A stretch of 64,000 nucleotides of DNA from NCBI GenBank assembly GCA_019914945.1, contig CM034106.1, positions 10,912,501 through 10,976,500 of the forward strand, given 5' to 3'. This document shows, piece after piece, positions 1 to 13,067 of the stretch; the stretch's first letter is position 1; every line of letters begins with the position of its first letter. A program made the position numbers and the translations under genes. The notes under the pieces are model-generated. The model did not search any database and was not told the origin of the DNA. It saw only the letters and a program-made list of their open reading frames with translations. Source of the stretch: Typha latifolia (Eukaryota; Streptophyta; Magnoliopsida; Poales; Typhaceae).

Positions 1-1260
1 GACCAGTTGATCTCTTCCTATCTTGGTAAGATTTGATATCAAATATCTATCCAGAAAGGACATCACTGGTACAAATAGTAGGTTGGTATCAAGTTTCTAT
101 TCAGAAAGAACATCACTTGTATTATGTTTACCCTCAACATAAAAAATACCTTCCATCAAACAATGCCAACTAAATTTAAGGTAAATATAATATGTAACTG
201 TAAAATATTTAGAGGATGTATAAACAGATTCTTGATTTTTAGGTTGCCATTTATCTACTGGAATTAGTTTTAAGAGGCACATATCTGTAAGTTTAACTTC
301 TATATGCTATAAAATTTTGTGTGTTAAATATGCAAATCTCCCTACAGGGTTAAGTGACTCATAGAACCAATGATTAAACCCTGATATTTATCATTGCAAA
401 GTGATATTTCTACAATCTATATGATGCATCTCTATTGCTGTCCATGCCATGGAGAAGTTAATAAGTCGAACAACATGAAATGGCTCTAGCAACTAATTGA
501 TGCATTTGTGTGAAGCATTAATATTCGATAAGATGGTAAGAGATTCCAACTGCTTGTCAGAATTCTAATATTACCTGCTTCAGGAACAGCTATTAAAGCC
601 TCAAATCCGATCTCGTCAGAGATGCACAAGCTGATGTTACAGCTGAACTTCATCTTCAGATATAAGTTGGGACCAATTGAAGTAGGTCAGATAACTTTTT
701 CCTTTTCATCTCTGGCAGGTTTGATCATTAAACTCTAAGTGGGTACTTTGTTCACTTTAATGTTTCTTTTGGCTCTGAAATTAAATCCTAATTTTTACTA
801 TTTCGGGAAGGAATTGCCTTCATATATGTCTTGCAAGTGTTTACTTAATTTCATGATAAATAATTTCTTCATACCTCTTTATCTCGACCTCTTTTTGAGC
901 TTCATCCAAGACATGGCTAAGTTGCACTGAAGTAATTATTTATGGTCATATATGAGGGAAAACTCAAGACTTATCTAATATTTGGCTGAAGAAATTACGT
1001 TTAAGTTTTCCATTAGTGGTGTTATCGTATCAATGTATCATAATAGCATCATTGCACTTTGGAACAATACACCCATATATAGTCATGTAGATATTATCCA
1101 GAGCAATTCTAACTACCGTCGTTTTCTCGACCCATGTATGGTCAGAGATAAAGAAAATTTACAGATTGCATCAATGCAGTACCTAATATGCATGGTATGA
1201 CCATCCATGCATGTGCATTGCACATCATGATGCCATATTTTTCCTCTGATGCTCTTCCGA
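1..1260. other. Intergenic / unassigned upstream region
   Basis: AT-rich sequence with no recognisable protein. A stretch at about 585-738 stays open on the plus strand after an acceptor-like CAG, but its translation resembles nothing I know. It could be an exon of a gene lying to the left or a leader exon of the SPIRAL1-like gene. Nothing else is supported. Confidence 0.4.
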
Positions 1261-1267
1261 GTGATAC

Positions 1268-1273
1268 TATAAA
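1268..1273 (+). promoter_or_regulatory. Candidate TATA box of the SPIRAL1-like gene
   Basis: TATAAA lies 72 bases upstream of the ATG at 1340, which would give a leader of about 40 bases. SPR1-family genes often have a leader intron, so a more distant promoter remains possible. Confidence 0.4.
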
Positions 1274-1339
1274 TGGGCCATTCTCCTAGCATGAACAGCA
1301 ACAAAGGAAGGAACTGAATCTACTCGAGAGAATAATAAA

Positions 1340-1712
1340 ATGAGCAGAGGTGAGAGCTTTGGTGGTGGACAAAGTTCACTTGGTTACCTCTTTGAACCAG
1401 ATGAGTGTCCACCCACAATCAAGGACAGTAAGACTCAGAAGCCTCCATCTGATGATGGCAAGATGAAAGCTGCAGGCCAAGTAACTCAACCAGCAGCTAA
1501 ACCAAATTCCAACAACTATCGTAGAGCTCATGGCCCAAACATGGGAAACTTCATTACTGTAAGCAGATAATTACATTTCTAGATTTCGATTGTTTCTTCA
1601 TATATGAGAGGATTAGAATGATTCTGTTTCTATTCAGGGTCGTCCGTCAACTCGGGTCCAGTCTGCACCTGGTGGATGCTCTTCTCTTGGCTACCTCTTT
1701 GGAGATAATTAA
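1340..1712 (+). CDS. SP1L: SPIRAL1-like microtubule-associated protein (two exons)
   Basis: Exons 1340-1558 and 1638-1712 join in phase 0 across a 79-base GT-AG intron to give 97 residues, the usual size of the family. The protein begins MSRGESFGGGQSSLGYLF and ends GGCSSLGYLFGDN. These near-identical N- and C-terminal repeats are the hallmark of SPIRAL1 proteins, plant-specific factors that bind cortical microtubules and control directional cell expansion. The middle (about residues 20-70) is low-complexity, rich in Lys, Pro, Ser and Asn, as expected. The single intron before the C-terminal repeat is seen directly; its position is typical as I recall. The stop is TAA at 1710-1712. The ATG at 1340 is the only one in frame. 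Function is assigned from family knowledge; which SP1L paralogue it is cannot be told. Confidence 0.93.
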
Positions 1713-4700
1713 ACTGCATTCTCTTTACCAGCATGGAAAGATGCTTATATCACTGGCTTGAATAAGGATTCCGTGATGGAATTATCTAATCTAAATGGCG
1801 TGCCGCAGTTGTATGATCGATCTGCTAGTTAATCTAATAGATGGCTTGACTGTTGTCTCGAGAGTTGTGCATGTTATGTACTTATGATAATTAAAATATA
1901 TGTAAGTTTGCAGGTGTGACCCTACATTTCTGATTTTCCTATGCCTAGCTAGTTCTGCTGTTGGCTCTATTTTATTTTTGAAAGTATGAAGGATGATATA
2001 TCGCATATGGGAGGATCATTTAAATTTAAATTTTAAATTCAAATTCTTTGCAACTGCAATATTTAAGCAGGACTTTAGCCCAATTTATGAATCACTGCCA
2101 TTTACTTTTTGATTCAGAGAAGCATGTGCCTGTCTCAAGGGCATCTTTGTTATTTCTGAACTTTGATAGCATTCCATAAAAGCTTTAATGTTACTTTTTG
2201 AGAAGATGTGCGTATAGAGAGATGATTGCTACGTTCATTTATGATCTACAAGTGTGGAATATATCTGAAACTATCACTGCTGCTGATGCTTATCTTCTAC
2301 AAAGTCTCTTTCGGATTCAGGTAGTATAGGTGTCATAATCCTAATGCCACAATATATTAAACTGCAACTGCTATCATCGACTAGAACCGCACTCCGTCAC
2401 TTACGTGTCTGGACCACCAATTCCTTCTTAGTGCTCGAGTGTCGGCCTGATCAAAAATTTCTCCTCCTTTTCTTCTCCTTAGATAGATGAAACGTAGAAC
2501 TTTTTCCCCAAATTGTTAGGAGAACAAATACCAGTTCAGTGGAACCACGACGCATGTGTTGTTGTCTTCCCATGTAGAGTTTGAATTGGTCTCTTACTGG
2601 AATTTTAATCCCAAACTTTGATAGCTTTTATTTGATTGGGAATATGGTAGGGTCCAATATTAGCACCTAACAAGAAGATCCAAGTCAGCAAAAGGAATAG
2701 AATAATTGACCATTATAAGCTTTCACATCATCGGATTACCCGATCTCCATTTCTTCACATTGACAGATGGCAAGATGGTAGTATTTGGGCGGGTGGTAGT
2801 GGGGAGAAGGGAACACGAATTCACAAACATTATGGGAGAGAAAATTATGGATAGGGTGGGTCGGCGGGACAAGGCAAGGGAGGGGTTAACGTGTGGCATT
2901 TCCCCTCCGCGTGAAACCCACGACGTAGCGCATTAGGAGATGCTTCCTGCGATCGTTGCAGTCGTCCACTCCCACACGACGCTCTGCTTCCTGACACGTG
3001 GCTAGCGCATCCGGCTCGTGTATTCCTCGCCTTCGTTATCTGCCCTTATACTTTGTGAAAATTACATATGAAGAACATACGTGTGTGGGTACAGATAATA
3101 GCTGATTAGCCTTTCCTAATTAAATAGATATCGGTGGAATTAGAGCCAGGAAAAATATTACTTTAATACAACTTTCACTTTTTATAATTTAGATTAGTTC
3201 TCTTGCGGTTTTACCTTTCAAAGAGGTAGGGTGGCAAGGACGCTCGGATTAAACTTAGTCAATATGAATGCAATATGTTTATTAAAACGATAGAAATATT
3301 AAACAATAATAGAATTGATCTTTATAACACGTTTGATAAATAGATTAATTTAGTTATCGGAGTTATAAATAATTACCAGACTTATTAAATTATAAGCATA
3401 TTATTATCGGGTCATTATTTGATACCTATTTAAAAAAATCAAATTAGGTGGATCTAACTTATCTGTCACTCAAACTTGATTATACTAAACATAAACTCAT
3501 TTAGAACCATCATCATACACATAATTATGAATTGATATGTTATCGATGCGAAGTCTTACTAGATTTATGTGTGAAATTGATGGAAAACAATAAATTTCAA
3601 CTCGCATCAGCATTGAGTAGTAGTTAGCATATTTTTTTCATGCAGCCTACGATACAACAAAATTGAAATGAGAATGATCTCTGAACGAGATGCTACAAAG
3701 GCTATCAATTTAGGAGCTCTCTTCCATAAAGACGACTCTAGGTAGCTGCAATTTGCAAAGCTACGAGAGATTAGATATTAGTCCATTTCTTTCAATTCAA
3801 CATGTCAGGTTCCAGGTTAATTAGATTTAGGTACAATGCATAGACTCAAGAACGCAGGGAAAATGGGATTTTAATTATTGCCATGCATATAGCCAGGCTC
3901 CCTTTTCTTCCTTAACTACCGGAGGAATTGCAATGTTGGTGATCCCTAATATGTACTTCATCTCTCGCACAAGGGTTTGCTAGATTTTTTTTTCTTTTTT
4001 TCATTCTCCCGATGAGAAACTTTTACTACCGTCGTTGACAGCCTCCTCCCTCTCTCCTCGCCTAGTTGCTTTGGCTAAGAGGGGGAAAAAATTTCTCGTC
4101 GATTCTTTCTCTTTATTCTCTTCTTCTCCCTTTGTGTATCGCCTCTTTTCCCTCCTGTCCCTTTTTCTTCTTGACCGCTTGGATTTGATCTCTCGTTGCA
4201 ATCATTCGTCAAAGTGGCGAGACGTTGAAGTGGCTTTTAGGGTTCTCCACTTTTACCTTCTATGTATCCATACCAGTCTTTAGTTGGGCAGTAGAGAGAA
4301 GTAGGAGGGAGCTTAGGCTTTTTTGTCTCTTCGGCCGCTAATTGAGGTTAGACTTAGGTGAAGAAGATTTTGTGATTTTTCTGTGACGACTCATTTTCAT
4401 TATATTTGTGGTAGCTTGAAACTTTTTTTTTCTATCCTTTGTTTTTCAAAATACGGAGGTTCCCTACCTCTTTTGTTAATAATTAGGTATTATGGTTTAT
4501 CTTTGAGTTGAAAATACTTTATACATGTTTCTTTTATTATGTTGTATGCTCATCAAGGCTCCTAAATATTTTTCTTGTGTCAAATTTTATAGCTCTTTTT
4601 TATTATTAAATAAAAGACTGTCCACCGGCTTTCCCCTTAAAAACCCCGGAAAAAACGTGCACTTATTAAAGTTTAACACGTATTTTATAGCTTGGTTTGT

Positions 4701-4923
4701 TAGGTTAGTCTGTGGTGGCGTTTCCGTAATTAAAGAGGTAGGGAGTGCTAGTTTTATAGAGCGCATCAGTTTAAAGAGTCGACCTTAGGGAAGTCTACCT
4801 GCGTCGTCGCCGTCTCTCTCGCTCGCTTCCAACTTCGAAACTTTCTCCGATCTCTTAAAAGCCGTAAGGTCGTGCACTAAAGCGATAGAGAAGGAGTGCT
4901 AAATAGACTAGCCAGACTAGGGC
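1713..4923. other. Intergenic: SP1L 3' region and hydroxylase promoter side
   Basis: 1713-2700 is presumably 3' UTR and spacer. A GC-richer patch at 2760-3060 contains a palindromic G-box CACGTG (2995-3000), a typical bZIP/bHLH target, but no coding exon. 3060-3960 is AT-rich with nothing recognised. 3970-4460 is pyrimidine-rich on the plus strand and reads like a transcribed leader with a GGGTTCTCC-type stretch; no known protein is encoded. A leader exon for the hydroxylase could lie here, but no splice pair is convincing. Confidence 0.4.
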
Positions 4924-5753
4924 ATGGCGGCCGCGATCTCCGCAGCAACCACCAGCCTTAAAGCCAACCCATTCTTCACCGCCGGCGGTCGCGTGCTCCG
5001 CCTCCCGCCGCTCTGCCTCCGCGCGCAGACGGTCCATCGGCTTCGCGGGGAGGTGACCGTATGCTTCGTGCTTGGGAAGCAGAAGGCGGCCGAAGCGCTC
5101 TTCAAAGAGGAGGAGCAAGAAGAGGTCAAGAACGACGCCGAGGTGGATCGGAGGATCTTGGAAAAGATGGCTCGGAAGCAGTCGGAGCGGAGGACGTACC
5201 TCGTGGCGGCAGTGATGTCGAGCTTGGGCATCACCTCCATGGCCGTCGCCTCCGTCTACTACCGCTTCGCCTGGCAAATGGAGGTAATCCTCTTCTTCTA
5301 CAACCAACACTAGTGAAACCTAATCCAACAACTTGCTAAATCGAGTAATTAATATCCCTTTTAGGGAGGAGAGGTGCCAATGACCGAAATGTTCGGGACC
5401 TTTGCTCTATCCGTAGGCGCAGCGGTAAGCACCAAAATGCTCTGCTTGTATAGATTCGACTTCTTGAATCTAAATTCCCATCAAATGGTGAGAATTAGAA
5501 GATTTCCCGATGGAAGTGAGGTTTTGGGGGATGTCTTATAGGTGGGAATGGAGTTTTGGGCTCGATGGGCTCATCGAGCTCTGTGGCACGCGTCGCTTTG
5601 GCACATGCACGAGTCGCACCACCGACCTCGTGAGGGTCCCTTCGAGCTGAACGACGTCTTCGCCATCATCAACGCCGTGCCCGCCATCGCGCTCCTCGCC
5701 TTTGGCTTCTTTAACCGCGGACTCGTCCCTGGCCTCTGTTTCGGCGCCGTATG

Positions 5754-5785
<32 letters not shown>

Positions 5786-6427
5786 CTGTGTGGATGATCT
5801 GACGTCCACGTGTCTGTTTACAACAGGGGCTGGGGATTACGCTGTTCGGTATGGCCTATATGTTCGTCCATGACGGTCTGGTCCACCGGCGGTTTGCGGT
5901 GGGACCCATCGCCAACGTGCCTTACTTCCGGAGAGTAGCGGCCGCTCATCAGGTAAGCAAGTGGCACCACCGCCTCAATCTCCAAATTCGATTTCTCGGG
6001 AAATTTGCATATCTGACCCTACTTGTTGAATGGAAATGTGTTGAATTGCAAAGATACACAAATCCAGGGTGCGATGTGCATAATTCTTTTATTGTTAGTC
6101 AGGCTAAAATTATATGTTTGTGGCGTGGCTTTGCAGATCCACCACACGGACAAGTTCGAAGGGGTGCCATACGGGTTGTTTTTGGGACCAAAGGTGAGCG
6201 GTGGATCTCTTACTTATCACTGTCTTTTGTCTCTCTTTCTTTTTTCTATGACAGAGAAAGAAGGGCCTGTACTGCTCCACATGCATGTCTCCACTTGTGG
6301 GATTTTGTTAGTTAACTTGGTGTGTTTGTCATCCCAGGAGCTGGAAGAGGTGGGTGGCCTGGAGGAGTTGGAGAAGGAGATTAGTAGAAGGATTAAAAGG
6401 AGTAGCAGCTTAGATTTGAGAGGATGA
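4924..6427 (+). CDS. BCH: Beta-carotene 3-hydroxylase, chloroplastic (non-heme di-iron)
   Basis: Six exons, all joined in phase 0 (4924-5283, 5365-5424, 5542-5748, 5827-5952, 6137-6193, 6338-6427), give 299 residues, normal for plant BCH/CHYB. The enzyme hydroxylates the beta-rings of beta-carotene to make beta-cryptoxanthin and zeaxanthin in plastid membranes. All four diagnostic histidine clusters that hold the two irons are present: H151-x4-H156, H163-x2-H166-H167, H224-x4-H229 and H250-x2-H253-H254. The first 50 or so residues are Ala/Ser/Arg-rich and poor in acidic residues, consistent with a transit peptide. The hydrophobic stretch starting YLVAAVMSSLGITSMAV is the first membrane helix, and the C-terminus carries the conserved ELEEVGGLEELEKEI segment. 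The ATG has a strong GGCATGGCG context. Exons 1 and 3 are much GC-richer than the flanks, a pattern common in monocots. Intron 3 starts with a CT microsatellite. Confidence 0.96.
5754..5782 (+). repeat. (CT)14 microsatellite at the 5' end of BCH intron 3
   Basis: About 14 uninterrupted CT units begin 5 bases after the donor GT (5749-5750). Length polymorphism is likely. The tract lies just downstream of the 5' splice site. Confidence 0.95.
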
Positions 6428-7731
6428 GCATTCTTTGCTTCTTTGATTGTAGACCACGAGTTGGTTATGTGGGAGATTCTAACTTAGTGAGAAAAAAAGA
6501 TCGGTTTTGTAAATTAGTCTGGTTAATATTATATTTATTTTTTTAGTCGTCAATATTTTGAAGGGAAATTAGATGATGTTGTTAGACGTGGGATAGTTTT
6601 TGACGTGGTTCCACTTCATGTGGGATGCAATTAGTTGAGAAAATCTCATTACTTATGTGAGATAGTCTTCCAACTAATTCAGGTATTCTTTTAATTAAGT
6701 GGCCTACTATTTCATATTCATTGAACATGATAATTAGAATACTTATTATTTTATAATCTATTAGAGAAAATTTTTTATGCCGGTTCTATAATTCTCTAAA
6801 TGAGGTAAGTGGGAGGGTGGAAACACTTCAATCCCAAACGTATCGATCATTTTTGCATAAAAAGAACATGGACCAATATTCTATCTACTATATTAATGTA
6901 TAGGTATCATAAAATGTTTATCTAACAGATGTTATTCAATTGTCTTCCTCATACAGATAATTTTAAAATACAGATAACAAAATAGTCGATAGCCAAAGAC
7001 ATTTTAACAAAAAATAAAATATTTTTTAAAGAAAAGATTCTGGAAATCATTTATAGAATGTGCTACGCAAAGTATCAAGGGACAATGTTGTTCCGTCTAC
7101 CTACCCGTAAAACAAATCCTAATGAAAGAACCAAGAGTGGGCCACATAGAGTACTCTTAGATAATAGGAAGAACAATATATCTAATGGAAATTTCTAGAC
7201 TATTTAATAGTTTAGCAAGAGTAAGTGAGTCACTAAATTAACCACAGGAATTGGGCACTTCCAACAATGCTAGCTAGAAGCTAGTCTTTGGCTCCCTCGT
7301 ATAGAGCTAAAGCTTCACCAAGTAAAGCATTAGAGAAGTAATCCATAAATACCGAGAAGCCTTTAATGATACTCTCGATTTGTTCAATAAATTCTCTTAA
7401 CAAGATAATACTGTAGCTCAATAGTTGAATTTTATTAACATTTGACCAAAAATTATGAGTTTAATTTCCATATGAACATTTGGTTGATATAGTAGATTTT
7501 TTACCTATAAACGTTTGGTTGAGTAATATATTAAAAAATAAGAGCATATTGGTCTCTTTCGTCTGAACCAATACATGTTAATCAGAACTTTATTCAAACT
7601 GAGGCGGTCAATCTGACACAGCTGACTAATTTTTTACCTATAATTTTCCATTCTTTGACCAAATACACATGAGTGATGAATCACGATATGATTACTTTAT
7701 CCCACAATTCCCATTCTACGAGATGTGGAAA

Positions 7732-7733
<2 letters not shown>

Positions 7734-7764
<31 letters not shown>
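7734..7764 (+). repeat. (AT)n microsatellite
   Basis: About 15 uninterrupted AT units in intergenic DNA. Confidence 0.95.
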
Positions 7765-7766
<2 letters not shown>

Positions 7767-10010
7767 AATCTACTGTACTGTTTAAATGTATTTTATAATT
7801 ACTATAACCTTCGTTACGTAGAAAACGCTCAAAATAAGATTATTCGAAAAGAAGGTGCTACTAATCTTACACTAAATCGCTCTCAAGGGAAACATTTTAC
7901 GGGGAAAGCGTTTTCGCATCATTTTACCTCAAACAAAGGAACGAAGCTTTTGGGCGGCGCTAATAAGAAACAGGGCGAGAGGGACAAAGCGGGTGGTTAA
8001 TTAGGAAGGCATCCCATTGTTTGTTTGTCGTGTTGCAAGAATGCAGTGGATCAACCTCGTGGAGGAGGTGAGGGGGTGCACGAAAAGAGACCTTCGGTGT
8101 CACCTCGGAGGAAGCACGCATTAAAACAGGATTTCGGCCGGTAGTTGGTTGGGGCTAGTGAGGGGAGTTCATGCCGGGATGATACATATGGAAGGTTTCA
8201 CATCAAAAGGTGGAAGGGATCTTCTTTTTATATATATATATATTATTTTTTTACTTCTGCATACTTTTCGATGTTTTAAAGAATTTCAAATCAGTTTTTA
8301 TATTTATAATTAAAGTAAAACTGTTAATTTTTTTATTAAATATAATCGAGTACCATAGCTATTCGGTAATTTTACTATCTTATGCTAAAATTTGCATGAT
8401 TTCTCTAACAAACACGATACGAATATTTTGATCATTTTGATATAGTTTAGTTAAGTTTAACAAAAAAACTAACGATTTTAATTTAGTTATAAATATATTG
8501 ACTATTTTGAGATTTTCTAAAGCATATGGAGATAAAATTATTTTAGACATAAATACAGAGGTTAAAATGCACTTAACTTTTTTTTTCTCTCATGACAGCA
8601 TTATAATTTTTTAAACATGTTTCACCGTTGTAGTGGAAGGTCTCACTCTCATAGAACTTTCTCCCCGGTAGCAATTTAGTTTGAGATTATATTAAATAAT
8701 TTTTAGTATTTTTTTATATAGTCTTATTAAGAATAGTTGTCTCAAATAAAAATTAATAAAAATCTTTAGTTTAGAATAAATAAGCTCACTTCTTGTCTTT
8801 TGTATACTCCCGCTTGCTCAATGCTCAGCTCCTAAAAAATAAAAATATAACTTTTTTTAAAACTGAAAACATAAAACCATATACTCTTTTAGGGAGAGAA
8901 ATAGTTTATACATTTGAAAATTAAATTTAACGTTCTCACAATATACTACAATTTGATGCCGAAAATATAAATATATTCTTATGGGCTACCTTGTGGCTAC
9001 CCCAAACGCTATGACATACGTCTAACTAAATAGTGAAAGAGCTAGTGAGCCACCCATAAAATAATACAAATATAATATCTCATCCCAATACTAATTTTAA
9101 AAAAATTAAAAAAAATCTCGTGTGGCATGTGACTTCTAAAACTAATTAAAAAAAAATAGAATTAGAAACTACGAGCTAAAGCATCATGGCCTGGCGTTTG
9201 TAAGTTAATTAATACCATCTGCCGGTATTAAAAAATGTTGGCCAATAGAGAATTTGGGCATTAATCTCACCTCCTTCGTGGGTCGGTCCGATAATTATTT
9301 TTAGTGACTTTGGAAATATGGAAAATTAAGCCTTATTTGTTTTGAGTTTAGAAATCTCTTGTGAATTAGTTTGATAACCAAACATCTTTTTATTTTTCGT
9401 AATATTTAATTAAATTTATTTTTTAAAAAAATTAAAATTAAAAAAATAAGACTACTAATCAAAGTTTGGACTTAGCCTCAAACTATACGGAGCCCTTACG
9501 CTCATATCAAGATAGTCTTTTACAGAGGTTTTTACGTCGATCAATGTACTGTGTCAAAAGTCAAAAGAGAAGATTATATATGTTGGCATTTTAAGTGATT
9601 GAAAAAGGAAGTTTATTTATTTTTTGGTCGGACAAATATGGAAAGATAATCTTACCAAATGCATATCTAATGTGTACTTTTGGGTTGTAGCGAGTCATAT
9701 GTTAAAAGTGTGAAAATAGCAACTAGATAGAAAGAGTTTCGTAAGAATAGTGAAAGTGGTCATACTTTAATGATTCACATAAAGACGGACCTTTGTTGAT
9801 ATATATATATATAGAGAAACTAAGGGCCATAGGCCCATATAGTCCATGAGTTCTATGGAGCTCTCTCAGTGCGTGAGAGTGTAATAATATAAAACATTTT
9901 CTCCATAACCGAGAGGCGAGAGAAGTGGATCATGGAAAGTGGAGTTTTTGACCAAACTAGCCCTCCCTTTTTTCTTTTTTCTTTTGAGTCTAATATATTT
10001 TAATTTTTTT

Positions 10011-10406
10011 TGTGCATATAACACCCTATATTTTAATAAAATTATATTTTTTATCATATATTTTCACTATTTATAAATCGAGTCTTATAATTTAACGAAT
10101 ATATGTAGAAAATATTCTGCCGTTAAATTCATTAGTTAAATTTAACTAAATCTATGAGTTAAGTTAACTATATTAAAAAATTATGAAAATATACTTAATC
10201 AAGTCATACTAAGGGCATTTTAGTTATTTTAGAAATAAGAGTATTTAAATCATTTTAAAAATAAAATGTCTCTACTTAATAGAATATTTTTACGGTGTTA
10301 GTCTAAATCTTATCTAGTTTTTTATACATATTCACTACGATTTATAAATAATAAAATTTAGGATGTAAACTGTAATTATGTTAAAAAATAGGGTGTTATA
10401 TGCAAA
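10011..10406. mobile_element. MITE-like inverted-repeat element (family 'AACACCCTAT')
   Basis: The segment begins with TGCATATAACACCCTAT (from 10013) and ends with its near-complement ATAGGGTGTTATATGCA (10388-10404), giving inverted termini of about 26 bases roughly 350 bases apart. The inside is AT-rich and non-coding. Related termini occur at 21488-21852 and 55689-56518. Outer boundaries and a target duplication were not resolved, because the flanks are T-rich. Confidence 0.55.
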
Positions 10407-11027
10407 ATTTTCTATTTTAAAAATTATATGCCAAATTAGTTAGATTTTAAAATCACTGTTTCATTCGGCAAATTTTAAAAACAACTCGCTCAAAAAATTT
10501 GCCGAGTTGACGGGATTTTTTTTTCTATACAAATTATTTTTTTCGATCAGTGATTTAATATAAATTATTGAATTAAAAAGTGATTTTATATGAAAAAAAA
10601 TGAGATAAATTTAAATTAGTCAAAAACTCATAGAAAGTGCTAGGTAGTCAAGTAGGCTCAACCTAATTAAAAAGAGCTAACCTATTTATCTAGCCTGCAA
10701 CTCATAATCTATAATATATATACTAACTACATACTAATAGATTTGGTTCTAACTCAGACTCACACTAACTCGATTAGGCTCAGGCTAAAGACAACTAAGT
10801 AAGTCGTGTCGACTCTCATCCAATTTTTCTAAGCCCAGCCCAAATATTTAGCTCAGCCAGACCAAGATCAAGCCCGATTAGGCCTTTTAAGGCCTGGGCA
10901 ATTTCACAAACACGTGGCAGGCACAGCAATTCGAGGGACACAAAAGTCGAACGGAGCCCCTTACCTTATCAAAATCATCATCCACACTTCTACTTCTTCC
11001 TCTCCCCTTCTACTGCGAAGTCCGCCT

Positions 11028-13067
11028 ATGATGGCGACCGCAGCCACGGCTATGCGCTTATCCTTCTCCTCTTCCCACTCTTTGCAACCCCTCCCCTTGT
11101 CGACTCCTCGCTCCTCGATCAGAGTGAGTCCAAGAATCCGGCCTCCGGCCGTTAGGGCCGCCGTATCCGCCACCCCGACGGCGCCGGCGACGTCGTCTAC
11201 CGGCATCGTGCTTTTTGACCGCTCTGAGGCCGAGAAAGTGAATCGGCTTAAGACCACGTTTCTCGAGAAGGTCGTCCCCCTCCTCACCGAGGAGTTCAAG
11301 TACAAGAATGTCCACGAGGTATTTGATTTTTTTTTTCTGGCTTTCGTAACTTCTCTTTATGCAAATTTTCCATTTGGGTTTCTTTTGTTTTTGGGTAAAG
11401 GTATGATCTTTTGGTGGTGGTAGGTGCCCAAGATAGAGAAGATAGTGGTGAATTGCGGGATGGGTGATGCGGAGCAGAATTCTAAGGGGTTGGAAGCTGC
11501 AATAAAGGATTTGGCCGTGATTACCGGGCAGCGGCCAGTGAAGACGAAGGCAAAGAACTCTATTGCTACGTTTAAGCTTAGGGAAGGTGCTACTGTTGGA
11601 ATTGCTGTTACACTTCGCGGCAATGTAAGTAATATCTCAAGTCTTAACCATCCTGCTAAAAGATCTCTTCTACATTATGTAATGTACCTGGTAGAGGGTG
11701 ATATTTGGTAGAATATCCATTAAGGGATTTATAACAATATGATGGTTAGCTGCAAATATGAGAATTTCTTTTGTAGATTAGGCTTTAACTTTAATAATTC
11801 AGCAAATAGAACTCTTAGGACCCTCCTGTGCTGGATGCAGTTAGTAGATATGCTGAGCTAATGGTATGCAGGGGAAATTGATTCTTATGAGAAGTACATA
11901 TTGTCTATTTAAATATAAACTATTTTCAAATATATTTTTATAAAAGTTGTTTAATGAGTTTGCTCTTAATTAATAAAAAAATGAGTATAGGGTTGAAACT
12001 GCAAATATGTTTAATAGAGGGTGTCATTTAATTTTCAATTTCTTAGTTGAGACTTTAGAGATATGGGGAGATGGGTTTGTTCTTTTGATATCCTAAAAGA
12101 TAACCAAAATTGAGGCCATGCCTTTCATTGCTTTCTCTGCTCCTCTTGTTTGCGTAGTTACCTAGATAAGCGAGTTAGAAATTTATTTACTCAAGTAAGA
12201 TAGGTGAGTTACAAAATCTTATTTACTTGAGCATGTGATTGCTAATCCATATCAATGCCATGTAGATAAAATAAAGTACAATTGAGTCTTATGAGATTAG
12301 AACTTGTAGTTTGTAGATGAGATAGTCGCTGAGGCAAAGCATATTTATCTTTTGGTCTTTCCTTGTCAGTTTCAAATTGATAAGGCAATTATACTTATAC
12401 AAAGAGAGTTCTTTGTGTATTGAGCCCTATATTCTTCTTGATGATATTGCTCATAGGATTCTATTAGGTCTTTTGTGATTGTTTAGTTGCTTTTCTATCT
12501 GGATCTCTTCATCTTTTTAAGCTATCTGTTTTAACTAGTCGATCTGATCTCTGTCACTCTAAATCTGCTCTGTCACCCAAAGATGTTTATTACAAATGTA
12601 CTTGGAATTTTGTTCTAATTTCCTCTCTTCTATTTGGTTGAAAATATAGCTCAATTTAAATGTATAACTCGTAATTTGAATTTAATTATATAAAATTGGT
12701 TTTAATAATATTGTACTTTACTCAATGGTAGGTAATGTACTCCTTCCTCGATAGGCTCATAAATCTTGGCCTCCCTAGGACCAGGGATTTTCGAGGCGTC
12801 AATCCTAACAGTTTTGATGGGCATGGAAATTACAGCATCGGCTTTCGTGATCAGAGTGTGTTCCCGGAGATCAGGTATGAAGCCCTTGGTAAGCAGAAAG
12901 GAATGGATGTCTGCATAACGACCACCGCCAATACGGATAACGAGGCTCAGAGATTGCTCGCTCTCTTAGGCATGCCTTTTAGAGAGGGAGGAGGACCAAC
13001 TGTACTGGTGCGCAGAAAGAAGAAGAAGGCTATTCATTTTGAGTCCAAATCTCGTGGAAGAAACTGA
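11028..13067 (+). CDS. RPL5: 50S ribosomal protein L5, chloroplastic (uL5c)
   Basis: Exons 11028-11318, 11424-11624 and 12732-13067 join in phase 0 to give 275 residues. Residues 1 to about 55 are Ser/Pro/Arg/Thr-rich and look like a plastid transit peptide. The mature part has the uL5 core: [43 protein letters not shown], then [15 protein letters not shown] and the C-terminal [16 protein letters not shown]. uL5 binds 5S rRNA in the central protuberance of the large subunit; the plastid form is nuclear-encoded in land plants. The basic C-terminal tail after [12 protein letters not shown] is typical of the plant plastid protein. ATG at 11028 is followed by a second in-frame ATG at 11031. No in-frame ATG lies further upstream (10914 is GTG), so the start is secure to within one codon. 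Intron 2 is 1.1 kb. Confidence 0.95.

Larger units (their letters stand above)
6428..11027. other. Intergenic, AT-rich, with repeats
   Basis: 3' flank of the hydroxylase followed by 4 kb of AT-rich spacer. It holds an AT microsatellite (7734-7764), a short GC-richer patch (7860-8190) that encodes nothing I recognise, and an inverted-repeat element (10011-10406). A GGCCC/GGGC-containing stretch at about 10740-10905 just upstream of the uL5c gene looks like a worn transposon end. No supported gene. Confidence 0.5.

Noticed and set aside
4035..4283. 82-codon plus-strand frame upstream of BCH
   Set aside because: Low-complexity Ser/Leu/Phe translation of a pyrimidine-rich stretch, with no family resemblance. 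It is more likely leader or spacer.
10740..10905. GGCCC/GGGC-rich stretch like a hAT element end
   Set aside because: No matching inverted terminus or target duplication was found; at most a worn remnant.
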